DNA of 64,000 nucleotides from Bradyrhizobium lablabi (lineage in GTDB: Bacteria > Pseudomonadota > Alphaproteobacteria > Rhizobiales > Xanthobacteraceae), in the NCBI RefSeq assembly GCF_900141755.1, contig NZ_LT670844.1:4154001-4218000 (forward strand), read 5' to 3'. Made by a program: the position numbers and the translations under genes. Position 1 is the first letter of the stretch, and the number at the start of each line of letters is the position of its first letter. The notes under the pieces are model-generated. The model ran no database searches and was not told the DNA's origin. It saw only the letters and a program-made list of their open reading frames with translations. Shown in pieces: positions 37,693 through 45,810 of the stretch.

Positions 37693-39450
37693 GTGTCGGT
37701 CGCTCAACGCAGACGCATCTCAACGCTGATCATGGGCCGCTTCGCGCGGAACCTGATGGCCCGCGCGAGCGGTGGCTCGGTGGCGTTGTCGCGGCTGTGG
37801 CCGGGCCGCACCGACCGGCTGATCATCGCCCCGCATGATCTGCGCACCGCCGACGCCACCCGCGCCGCCGAGATCTATGCCGGCCGCTTCGTGTTCGCCG
37901 GCAAGATCGTAACCTGCCACGGCCGCTCGATCTTCGATCTCGAGCCGCCGTCGGAAGATTGGGAGGTGGCGCTGCTCGGCTTCGGATGGCTGCGGCATCT
38001 GCGCGCCGCCGACACCGCGTTGACCCGCGCTAATGCGCGCTCGCTGGTCGACGACTGGATTTCCAACTCAGGTCAGAAACGCCGCCCGATCGGCCGCCGC
38101 GCCGACGTGCTGGCGCGCCGCGTCATCTCGCTGTTGTCGCAGGCGCCGCTCGTGCTCGGCGATACCGACGGCAAATTCTATCGGCGTTACTTACGCGGGT
38201 TGACGCGGGAAATCCGGTATCTGCGCTATACAATGATCGATATTCCCGACGGCGTGCCGCGGCTGCAGGTCCTGATCGCTTTGTGTTACGCCTCGCTCTG
38301 CCTCGCCAACCAGTCGGGTCACATCCGCGCCGCGACGCGAAAACTCTCCGACGAATTGCAGCGGCAGATCCTGCCCGACGGCGGCCACATCTCGCGCAAT
38401 CCAGGCGCGCTGATCGAATTATTGATCGACCTGTTGCCGCTGCGGCAGACTTTTGCCGCCCGCAACATCGCGCCGCCGCCGGCGCTGCTCAACGCGATCG
38501 ACCGCATGATGCCGATGCTACGCTTCTTCCGCCATGGCGACGGCAGTTTTGCGCTGTTCAACGGCATGAGCAGCGCGCCATCCGATCTGTTGGCGACGCT
38601 GCTCGCCTATGACGACACCCACGGCGTGCCGATGGCCAACATGCCGCATACCGGCTTTCAGCGCCTCGACGCCGGCGCGATGACGGTCATCATGGACACC
38701 GGCCCGCCGCCGCCGCCGAGCGTCAGTCACGACGCGCATGCCGGCTGCCTGTCGTTCGAATTGTCGTCCGGGGCGAGCCGGATCGTGATCAATTGCGGCA
38801 TGCCCTCGACCGGTCGCGACAATTGGCGCGTCTTTGCCCGCAGCACGGCGGCGCATTCGACCCTGACCTATCACGACATCTCGTCCTGCCAGTTCGTCGA
38901 GCTTTCGGCGGTGAAGCGGCTGCTGCAGGGCGCGCCCGTAGTCAGCGGCCCGTCGAATGTGGAAAGCTACCGCGAGGTAGTCGCCAACGGCGTATTGCTC
39001 ACCACCTCGCACGACGGCTATCTCGGCCGCTTCGGCGTGGTGCATCGCCGGGTGCTGATGGCCGCGCATGACGGCTCCCGGCTCGACGGCGAGGATACCG
39101 TGTCGCCGGCTCCGGGCGCCCGCATCAAGGGCAGTGAGACCGACTATGCCGTGCGGTTTCATCTGCATCCCGCGGTGAAGGCGAGCCGGCTCAGCGACGC
39201 GCGCGGCGTGATGCTGGTGCTGCCGAACCGCGACGTCTGGACCTTCGAGGCGCTCGACGACAAGGTCGAATTGGAAGACAGCGTGTTTCTGGCTGGAAAC
39301 GACGGCCCCCGCCGCACCGCCCAGATCGTGATCCGTCAGGATTCGCGGCACGCCTCCTCAATCCGCTGGAGTTTTGTGCGCTCGACCGCCTCGCCCTCGG
39401 CCACCACCGCCAGGCGCAACGCCCGCCGCGAGCCGGAACTGCCGCTGTAA
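37693..39450 (+). CDS. Heparinase II/III-like family protein
   Basis: 585 residues. An N-terminal (alpha/alpha) toroid-like region (about 80-330; EDWEVALLGFGWLRHLRAADTA, YTMIDIPDGVPRLQVLIALCYASLCL) is followed by a beta-rich Hepar_II_III domain (GYQ/F-like TGFQRLDAGAMTVIMDTG, HDAHAGCLSFELSSGASRIVINCG, AAHSTLTYHDISSCQF). The family cleaves or binds uronic-acid polysaccharides; no signal peptide is visible, so the site of action is unclear. The start is a GTG; an ATG 13 codons in (MGRFARNL) is an alternative. It sits between rsmB and purH. Confidence 0.85.
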   Translation: MSVAQRRRISTLIMGRFARNLMARASGGSVALSRLWPGRTDRLIIAPHDLRTADATRAAEIYAGRFVFAGKIVTCHGRSIFDLEPPSEDWEVALLGFGWLRHLRAADTALTRANARSLVDDWISNSGQKRRPIGRRADVLARRVISLLSQAPLVLGDTDGKFYRRYLRGLTREIRYLRYTMIDIPDGVPRLQVLIALCYASLCLANQSGHIRAATRKLSDELQRQILPDGGHISRNPGALIELLIDLLPLRQTFAARNIAPPPALLNAIDRMMPMLRFFRHGDGSFALFNGMSSAPSDLLATLLAYDDTHGVPMANMPHTGFQRLDAGAMTVIMDTGPPPPPSVSHDAHAGCLSFELSSGASRIVINCGMPSTGRDNWRVFARSTAAHSTLTYHDISSCQFVELSAVKRLLQGAPVVSGPSNVESYREVVANGVLLTTSHDGYLGRFGVVHRRVLMAAHDGSRLDGEDTVSPAPGARIKGSETDYAVRFHLHPAVKASRLSDARGVMLVLPNRDVWTFEALDDKVELEDSVFLAGNDGPRRTAQIVIRQDSRHASSIRWSFVRSTASPSATTARRNARREPELPL

Positions 39451-39542
39451 AATTGTGGCCAACACCTTAGGTAGGTGCCACCAGCGGTTTTACGGCTGAT
39501 AAAACCGTGCTACCCGGCGGGCTTGCCATTTAGGACCGAGAT

Positions 39543-41135
39543 ATGACCGACCATCCGCGCCGCGTAACCCGCGCTTTATTGTCCGTTTCCGACAAAGCCG
39601 GGCTGATCGAGTTCGCCCGGGGGCTTTCCGGCCACGGCGTCGAACTCGTCTCTACCGGCGGCACCGCGAAAGCGATTGCTGCGGCAGGCCTCAAGGTCAG
39701 GGATGTTTCGGAACTCACGGGTTTTCCGGAAATGATGGATGGGCGGGTGAAGACGCTGCATCCAAAGGTGCATGGCGGATTGCTCGCGATCCGCGACAAC
39801 GCCGAACATGCGCAGGCGATGAAAAGCCACGGCATTGCGCCGATCGATCTTCTGGTGGTCAATCTCTATCCGTTCGAGGCAACCGTCGATAAGGGCGCTG
39901 ATTTCGAAGCGTGTATCGAGAATATTGACATCGGCGGCCCGGCGATGATCCGCGCCGCGGCGAAGAACCATGATGACGTTGCCGTCGTGGTCGAGCCGCA
40001 GGATTATCAATCCGTGCTCGACGAGCTCGCCGCCAACCAGGGCGCGACCACGTTGTCGCTGCGCCGCCGTCTTGCGGCAAAAGCCTATGCGCGCACCGCC
40101 GCCTACGATGCCGCGATCTCGAATTGGTTTGCCAGCGAACTCAAAATGGAGGCGCCGGATTTCCGCGCCTTTGGCGGCCGGCTGATCCAGGCGCTGCGCT
40201 ATGGGGAAAACCCGCACCAGACGGCCGCGTTCTATCGCACGCCCGACAAACGCCCGGGCGTCGCCACCGCGCGGCAATTGCAGGGCAAGGAACTGTCCTA
40301 CAACAACATCAACGATACGGACGCGGCTTACGAATGCATCGCCGAGTTCGATCCCGCGCGTACCGCCGCCTGCGTCATCGTCAAGCACGCCAATCCCTGC
40401 GGTGTCGCCGAAGGTCCCGATCTCGTCACCGCCTATCGCAAGGCATTTGCCTGTGACACACAATCCCCTTATGGCGGAATCATCGCGGTCAATCGCACGC
40501 TCGATGCCGACGCCGCGCGCGTCATCACCGAAATCCTGACGGAAGTGATCATCGCGCCCGATGCGACGGAAGAGGCAATCGCGATCGTCGCCAAGCGAAG
40601 GAATCTCCGCCTGCTGCTCGCCGGCAGCCTGCCCGATCCGCGTGCGGCGGGGCTCACCGCAAAGACCGTCGCCGGTGGCTTACTCGTGCAGAGCCGCGAC
40701 AACGCCGTGGCCGATGATTTGCAACTCAAGACGGTGACAAAACGCGCGCCGACCGACGCGGAACTCCGCGATCTCCGATTCGCGTTCCGCGTCGCCAAGC
40801 ATGTCAAATCCAACACCATCGTCTACGCCAAGGATCTCGCCACCGTCGGGATCGGCGCGGGCCAAATGAGCCGGGTCGATTCCGCGCGGATCGCCGCGCG
40901 CAAGGCGCAGGATGCCGCCGATGAGGCCAAGCTCGCGCAGCCGATGACAAGAGGCTCGGCGGTGGCGTCGGACGCGTTCTTTCCGTTCGCCGATGGCCTC
41001 CTGGTCGCGATCGAAGCCGGCGCCACCGCGGTGATCCAGCCCGGCGGCTCGATTCGCGACGATGAAGTGATAAAGGCTGCCGACGACGCCGGCATCGCCA
41101 TGGTATTCACCGGCGTCCGGCATTTCCGGCATTGA
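39543..41135 (+). CDS. purH: Bifunctional AICAR transformylase/IMP cyclohydrolase
   Basis: 530 residues. It catalyses the last two steps of IMP synthesis, formylating AICAR with 10-formyl-THF and closing the ring. The N-terminal MGS-like cyclohydrolase domain ([58 protein letters not shown]) is followed by the transformylase domain ([22 protein letters not shown] with the catalytic Lys-His pair, [27 protein letters not shown]). Full length for the family. Confidence 0.97.
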   Translation: MTDHPRRVTRALLSVSDKAGLIEFARGLSGHGVELVSTGGTAKAIAAAGLKVRDVSELTGFPEMMDGRVKTLHPKVHGGLLAIRDNAEHAQAMKSHGIAPIDLLVVNLYPFEATVDKGADFEACIENIDIGGPAMIRAAAKNHDDVAVVVEPQDYQSVLDELAANQGATTLSLRRRLAAKAYARTAAYDAAISNWFASELKMEAPDFRAFGGRLIQALRYGENPHQTAAFYRTPDKRPGVATARQLQGKELSYNNINDTDAAYECIAEFDPARTAACVIVKHANPCGVAEGPDLVTAYRKAFACDTQSPYGGIIAVNRTLDADAARVITEILTEVIIAPDATEEAIAIVAKRRNLRLLLAGSLPDPRAAGLTAKTVAGGLLVQSRDNAVADDLQLKTVTKRAPTDAELRDLRFAFRVAKHVKSNTIVYAKDLATVGIGAGQMSRVDSARIAARKAQDAADEAKLAQPMTRGSAVASDAFFPFADGLLVAIEAGATAVIQPGGSIRDDEVIKAADDAGIAMVFTGVRHFRH

Positions 41136-41167
41136 TGTAAGCCGCAGGCCTCTCCTCAACACAGGTC

Positions 41168-41238
41168 GTCATACCCGCGAAGGCGGGTATCCAGTAATCG
41201 CCGGCGTTTACTGGATCATCCGCTTTCGCGGATGATGG
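41168..41238. repeat. Palindromic repeat, GTCATACCCGCGAAGGCGGG type
   Basis: GTCATACCCGCGAAGGCGGGTATCCAGTAA answers TTACTGGATCATCCGCTTTCGCGGATGATGG, giving two local hairpins and a shared CCAGTAA/TTACTGG pairing. The architecture equals that of the GTCATGGCC family with different arm sequence. It lies between purH and the van operon and is likely the purH 3' end. Confidence 0.75.
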
Positions 41239-41247
41239 CTCTTTCTA

Positions 41248-41257
41248 TTGTATACAT
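41248..41257. promoter_or_regulatory. Operator-like palindrome 1 upstream of vanA
   Basis: TTGTATACAT with a perfect TGTATACA core (41249-41256). It sits in the spacer just upstream of the TATAAT box at 41266 and recurs exactly at 41311. Short AT-rich palindromes of this type are typical of GntR/FCD regulators, and such a gene lies in the operon, so autoregulation by repression is likely. Confidence 0.65.
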
Positions 41258-41265
41258 ATAGGTTA

Positions 41266-41271
41266 TATAAT
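41266..41271 (+). promoter_or_regulatory. -10 box (TATAAT) of the van operon
   Basis: A perfect TATAAT lies in a markedly AT-rich stretch 85 bp before the vanA ATG. The -35 region is poor (TTCTAT at 17 bp spacing) and overlaps the first operator-like palindrome, as expected for a regulated promoter. Confidence 0.55.
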
Positions 41272-41310
41272 ACCCCCATTCTACAAGTTTTTGCCTTTCT
41301 CCAAAATAAA

Positions 41311-41320
41311 TTGTATACAT
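41311..41320. promoter_or_regulatory. Operator-like palindrome 2 upstream of vanA
   Basis: A second exact TTGTATACAT, 63 bp from the first (about six helical turns), placed downstream of the -10 box in the transcribed leader. The spacing would put two bound dimers on the same DNA face, allowing cooperative binding or looping. Confidence 0.6.
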
Positions 41321-41355
41321 CCGGCATACGAAAAGCCGACCGGAGGTAATCGCCC

Positions 41356-42405
41356 ATGGCCCGACCCTTCCCGATGAATGCCTGGTACGCCGCCGCCTGG
41401 GATGCCGATATCAAGCACGCGCTGTTTCCGCGCACGATCTGCGGCAAGCACGTCGTGATGTACCGGCGGGCCGACGGACAAGTGAGCGCCCTGGAAGACG
41501 CCTGCTGGCATCGCCTGGTGCCGCTTTCAAAAGGCCGGCTCGAAGACGATAGCGTGGTCTGCGGCTATCACGGTCTAAAATATAATTCGTCCGGCCGCTG
41601 CACCTTCATGCCGTCGCAGGAGACCATCAATCCGTCGGCCTGCGTGCGCGCCTATCCGGTGGTCGAGCGCCATCGTTTTGTCTGGCTTTGGATGGGCGAT
41701 CCCGCGCTGGCTGATCCTGCGCTCGTTCCCGACATGCACTGGAACGACGATCCTGCCTGGGCAGGCGACGGCAAGACCATTCACGTCAAATGCGATTATC
41801 GGCTAGTGGTCGATAATCTGATGGACCTGACGCATGAGACCTTTGTCCATGGCGGCAGCATCGGCAACGACGCCGTCGCGGAGGCGCCGTTCGATGTGGT
41901 TCATGGCGACAAGACCGTGACGGTGACGCGCTGGATGCGCGGCATCGAGGCGCCGCCGTTCTGGGCCAAGCAGCTGCAAAACTCCGGAGCGGTCGACCGC
42001 TGGCAGATCATTCATTTCCAGGCGCCCTCAACCGTCAATATCGATGTCGGCGTGGCGCCGGCCGGCACGGGTGCGCCGGAGGGCGATCGCTCGCAAGGCG
42101 TCAATGGCTTTGTGCTCAATACCATGACGCCGGAAACCGCGACGACGTGCCATTATTTCTGGGCCTTCGTGCGCAATCATCATCTGACCGAACAACGGCT
42201 GACCACCGAAATCCGCGAAGGGGTCGCGGGCATTTTCGGCGAAGACGAAGTCATTCTCGAAGCCCAGCAGCGCGCGATCGACGAGAATCCCGATCGCGTC
42301 TTCTACAATCTCAACATCGATGCCGGCGCGATGTGGGCGCGGCGCATGATCGATCGCATGATCGGCCGGGAAGACTCGCCCCCAACGCTGCAGGCGGCGG
42401 AGTGA
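41356..42405 (+). CDS. vanA: Vanillate O-demethylase oxygenase subunit (VanA-type Rieske oxygenase)
   Basis: 349 residues. It hydroxylates the methoxy methyl of vanillate or a related methoxybenzoate, releasing formaldehyde and the catechol (protocatechuate). The Rieske [2Fe-2S] ligands are Cys50-x-His52 and Cys69-xx-His72. The mononuclear iron site is in DNLMDLTHETFVH (His160, His165). NAWYAAAWDADI is typical of VanA. GGAGGT precedes the ATG. It is first of the operon with gntR and vanB. The exact methoxyarene is an inference; related dicamba or syringate demethylases look alike. Confidence 0.88.
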   Translation: MARPFPMNAWYAAAWDADIKHALFPRTICGKHVVMYRRADGQVSALEDACWHRLVPLSKGRLEDDSVVCGYHGLKYNSSGRCTFMPSQETINPSACVRAYPVVERHRFVWLWMGDPALADPALVPDMHWNDDPAWAGDGKTIHVKCDYRLVVDNLMDLTHETFVHGGSIGNDAVAEAPFDVVHGDKTVTVTRWMRGIEAPPFWAKQLQNSGAVDRWQIIHFQAPSTVNIDVGVAPAGTGAPEGDRSQGVNGFVLNTMTPETATTCHYFWAFVRNHHLTEQRLTTEIREGVAGIFGEDEVILEAQQRAIDENPDRVFYNLNIDAGAMWARRMIDRMIGREDSPPTLQAAE

Positions 42406-42409
42406 AGGG

Positions 42410-43165
42410 ATGAGCGAACGCGACCCCGATCGCGCAGTGTCGCAAACCGTGCGCGCCCAGCTCGCGCTGCGCGACCTGATCCTTTCCGGCAGACTGCGGC
42501 CCGGCGAGCGGATTTCGGAGCTCGGCGCCGTCGAAACCACAGGCGTGTCGCGAACGCCGGTGCGCATGGCGTTGGTGCGGCTCGAGGAAGAAGGCCTCTT
42601 GGAAGCCATTCCGTCCGGCGGCTTCATGGTGAAGGCATTTTCCGAGCGCGACATCCTCGATTCCATCGAGCTGCGCGGGGCGCTTGAAGGTCTCGCCGCG
42701 AGATTCGCTGCCGAACGCGGCGTATCCGCACGCGATCTGGAGCCGCTGAAAGAAAGCCTTGCGGAACTGGACCAGTTGGTCACGCAGGACCCGGTTTCGG
42801 AGGAAGTGTTTTCGTCCTACGTCACGATGAACGCCCGCTTTCATGCCTTGCTGACGGAACTATCGCGGAGCGCCCCGCTGATCCGGCAGATCGACCGTGC
42901 CTCCGCACTGCCGTTCGCCTCTCCCAGCGGTTTTGTCATGGCGCAATCGGTGCTGCCGGAAGCGCATCAGATCCTGATCATCGGACAGGACCATCATCGC
43001 ATCGTCGTCGACGCAATCGAAAACCGGGAAGGGGCGCGAGCCGAAGCGGTGATGCGCGAGCACGCCCGTCTTGCCGCACGAAACCTGCGGCTGGCGCTGC
43101 GCAACCGGACCCATCTCGATCTGTTGCCGGCGCTGGCGCTGATCCGCGCTCCGGTTGCCGAATAG
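42410..43165 (+). CDS. GntR family regulator, FCD subfamily (VanR-like)
   Basis: 251 residues. The N-terminal winged helix (LALRDLILSGRLRPGERISELGAVETTGVSRTPVRMALVRLEEEGLLEAIPSGGFMV) binds DNA. The C-terminal FCD domain has the metal/ligand histidines in NARFHALL, DHHRIVDAI-like and REHARLA. It starts 4 nt after vanA and 15 nt before vanB, an unusual place between the two catalytic subunits. It probably represses the operon through the paired TTGTATACAT sites and is released by vanillate or a related aromatic acid; this is inference from context. Confidence 0.88.
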   Translation: MSERDPDRAVSQTVRAQLALRDLILSGRLRPGERISELGAVETTGVSRTPVRMALVRLEEEGLLEAIPSGGFMVKAFSERDILDSIELRGALEGLAARFAAERGVSARDLEPLKESLAELDQLVTQDPVSEEVFSSYVTMNARFHALLTELSRSAPLIRQIDRASALPFASPSGFVMAQSVLPEAHQILIIGQDHHRIVVDAIENREGARAEAVMREHARLAARNLRLALRNRTHLDLLPALALIRAPVAE

Positions 43166-43180
43166 GACGCGAGGACTTCC

Positions 43181-44161
43181 ATGCGATTTGCAACGAAATG
43201 GACGACATGCAGGGTTCACGCGATCCGCGACGTCGCGCCGGCGATTCGCGAATTCGTGCTGCGGCCCGAGGCAACGAGCGTCGAAAACTACGCGATCGGC
43301 GGCCACGTCAATGTCGGCGTCTTGATTGATGGCCGTCCGGAGACGCGTTCTTATTCGCTGGTCGGCGATGTCAGCGCCGACGGCTACCGGATCGCGGTCC
43401 GGCGCGCGCCCGACAGCCGCGGCGGCTCGCGCTATATGTGGTCGCTGCAAGGAGGCGCGCGCATCGAGGTATCGAGCCCGGCTTCACTGCTCGAAATCGA
43501 CTGGACGCGAAAATCCTATTGTCTGATTGCGGGCGGGATCGGCATTACGCCGATCATCGGCATTGCCGGGGCGTTGATGCGCCGGAACGCCGACGTGACG
43601 CTGCATTACGCCGTCAAGTCGCGAGAAGATGCCGCGTTTCTCGATGAGCTGTCGAAATTGCTCGGAGATCGCTTGATCGTCCATGCGAGCGACGAGGCCA
43701 AGCGGATAGAACTTGACAAAACCTTCGCCCGTCTGCCGGCGGATGCGTTAGCGATCATTTGCGGCCCGATGCGCCTGCTCGAAGCCGCCCGGCGCAACTG
43801 GACGGCCGCAGGACGCGTGCCGGCCGATTTGCGCTACGAGACGTTCGGCTCGAGCGGCCTTCTACCAACCGAATCGTTTCGCGTCCGGATCGATCATTGC
43901 GCCCGGGAGATCATCGTTCCCGAAAACAAATCGATGCTGGATGCCCTCAACGAGGCCGGCTTTGAGGTGATGTCGGACTGCCAGCGCGGCGAATGCGGGG
44001 TCTGCGCGATCGACGTCGTTGCCGTGGAGGGTCAAGTCGATCATCGCGACGTGTTCTTCAGCGAGCACCAGAAACAAGGCAACGGCAAGATCTGTCCCTG
44101 CGTCTCGCGTGCCGTCGGCGCGATTACGGTGAATACGCTCTATCAGCGCGACGCGGGTTAG
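43181..44161 (+). CDS. vanB: Vanillate O-demethylase reductase subunit (VanB-type)
   Basis: 326 residues. A class IA oxygenase reductase: flavin domain (RSYSLVGDVSADGYRIAVRR), NAD-binding domain (CLIAGGIGITPIIGIAGAL, LAIICGPMRLLEAAR) and a C-terminal plant-type ferredoxin with CQRGECGVC and GKICPCVSRA. It passes electrons from NAD(P)H through FMN and [2Fe-2S] to the VanA Rieske centre. Last gene of the operon. No formaldehyde-oxidising gene is nearby to deal with the by-product. Confidence 0.9.
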   Translation: MRFATKWTTCRVHAIRDVAPAIREFVLRPEATSVENYAIGGHVNVGVLIDGRPETRSYSLVGDVSADGYRIAVRRAPDSRGGSRYMWSLQGGARIEVSSPASLLEIDWTRKSYCLIAGGIGITPIIGIAGALMRRNADVTLHYAVKSREDAAFLDELSKLLGDRLIVHASDEAKRIELDKTFARLPADALAIICGPMRLLEAARRNWTAAGRVPADLRYETFGSSGLLPTESFRVRIDHCAREIIVPENKSMLDALNEAGFEVMSDCQRGECGVCAIDVVAVEGQVDHRDVFFSEHQKQGNGKICPCVSRAVGAITVNTLYQRDAG

Positions 44162-44180
44162 CGAAAATCCAGTTCGGTGG

Positions 44181-44281
44181 CTTCATCCTTCGAGACGGCC
44201 GCTTTGCGGCCTCCTCAGGATGAGGTCTAAGACCCTCATGGAGAGGAGCGCGGCAACGCCGCGCGTCTCGAACCACGAGGC
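44181..44281. repeat. Palindromic repeat, TTCATCCTTCGAGACG family
   Basis: CTTCATCCTTCGAGACGGCCGCTTTGCGGCC begins it and GCGCGGCAACGCCGCGCGTCTCGAACCACGAGG ends it, with CCTCAGGATGAGG in the centre. Several local hairpins form. It lies between the convergent vanB and MFS genes. Single copy here; I recall the family as common in Bradyrhizobium. Confidence 0.7.
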
Positions 44282-44303
44282 CAGCGCAGCGCCACTTTCT
44301 CCG

Positions 44304-45689
44304 CTAGTCCCGCACCCGCGCCAACAGCGCCAGTCCCGCCACGAAAAACAGCACCAGCACCGCCATGCCGGCCTTCTGGCTGTCGGTGATGGCCGTGATC
44401 ACCCCGATCAATAGCGGCCCGACAAACGACGTCACCTTTCCGGTCAGCGCAAAAAGTCCAAAATATTGCGCGATGCGTTCTCTCGGCGCCAACCGGATCA
44501 GCAGCGTGCGCGACGCCGCCTGCAGCGGCCCGCCGGCGGCACCGATCAGGCACCCGAGCACGAGATAGGCGCGCTCGGCGGCGCTTGCGAACAGCGCGCC
44601 GCCCGGCGCGGGAGGGGCAACCCTGACGAAGAGGACAGACTCCTTGTCCACCAGCAGGATCGCGACGATCGCAAACAGCAGGATCAGCTGGCTTCCTGCG
44701 ATCACCCGCTTTGGTCCGAGCCTGTCGTCGAGCTTGCCGCCAAGCCATGCGCCAAAGGTGCCGGCGATGGCTAGGATGATGCCGAAGGTGCCGATCTGAA
44801 TCGTGTCCCAGCCAAACGTGCCGGCGGCGTAGATGCCGCCGAACGCGAACAGCGACACCAGGCCATCGGTGTAGATCATGTTGGCGAGCAGAAACGCGGC
44901 CATCGATTTCTGCTTCGGCAATTCGCCGAGCGTTTGCCGCAGTTCGACCATTCCCTCGCGCAGGGCTTCGGTCACCGGACGCTTGGCGGGATAATCCGGC
45001 GTCAGCAAAAACATCGGCAGCGCGAAGATGATGAACCAGATGCCGGTCAGGGGACCGGTGATGCGGTCGCCCTGATGGGTGCCGGGATCGAGGCCGAACA
45101 GCGGCTTGAATCCGAACAGCGTGCGGCCGGTGTCCGGACTGGCCGCGAGAAAGCCGAGCACCAGGATCAGGCTGAGGATGCCGCCGACATAGCCGGTGGC
45201 CCATCCGGTGCCGGACAACCGGCCGATCTTGTTTGGCGGCACCAGTGTCGGCATCATCGCATTGTTGAAGACGATGGCGAATTCGACGCCGATGGTGGCG
45301 ATCGCGAAGACCAGCAGCAGCGGCGGAATCACACTGGCGTCGCCGGGCCTGCCGAACCACATCAGCGAGGCGCCGATCACCAGCATCGCACCGAACGCGG
45401 CGATCCACGGCTTGCGGCGGCCGCTGGCGTCCGCGATCGCGCCCAGGACCGGCGACAGCAGCGCGATCGTCAATCCCGCCGCGGCAGTCGCAAAGCCCCA
45501 CAGCGACTGTCCGCTCGCGGGATTGGCGGCGACATGCGTCGCAAAATAGGGCGCAAACACAAAGGTCGTGATCAGCGTGAAAAAGGGCTCCGCCGCCCAC
45601 GCGAAGAAAATCCAGCTGATGACGGCGGCGCGCGGAGGATAGGTCTCTCCCATGCCAGCCATGCGCGCGTCCGGAGCGATCACCGCCAT
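44304..45689 (-). CDS. MFS transporter, UMF1/Atg22-like
   Basis: 461 residues with about 12 hydrophobic helices. AVISWIFFAWAAEPFFTLITTFVFAPYFAT at the N-terminus, AIADASGRRKPWIAAF and the long cytoplasmic loop between helices 6 and 7 are typical of the UMF1 (Atg22-like) branch, whose members export amino acids or have no known substrate. Starts at Met10 or Met13 are possible. It converges on the vanAB operon but is not part of it. Confidence 0.82.
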   Translation of the reverse strand: MAVIAPDARMAGMGETYPPRAAVISWIFFAWAAEPFFTLITTFVFAPYFATHVAANPASGQSLWGFATAAAGLTIALLSPVLGAIADASGRRKPWIAAFGAMLVIGASLMWFGRPGDASVIPPLLLVFAIATIGVEFAIVFNNAMMPTLVPPNKIGRLSGTGWATGYVGGILSLILVLGFLAASPDTGRTLFGFKPLFGLDPGTHQGDRITGPLTGIWFIIFALPMFLLTPDYPAKRPVTEALREGMVELRQTLGELPKQKSMAAFLLANMIYTDGLVSLFAFGGIYAAGTFGWDTIQIGTFGIILAIAGTFGAWLGGKLDDRLGPKRVIAGSQLILLFAIVAILLVDKESVLFVRVAPPAPGGALFASAAERAYLVLGCLIGAAGGPLQAASRTLLIRLAPRERIAQYFGLFALTGKVTSFVGPLLIGVITAITDSQKAGMAVLVLFFVAGLALLARVRD

Positions 45690-45810
45690 GGCCGAAAAAT
45701 ATCCTTATTGATCACGAGGAGGCTTTTTGCCCAAGGGTTCGGAAACCATATAGCATCGACGTCTCTGACGATGCTTCCCGAATCTTCGCTAACCCCGCGG
45801 CGGAATTTTG

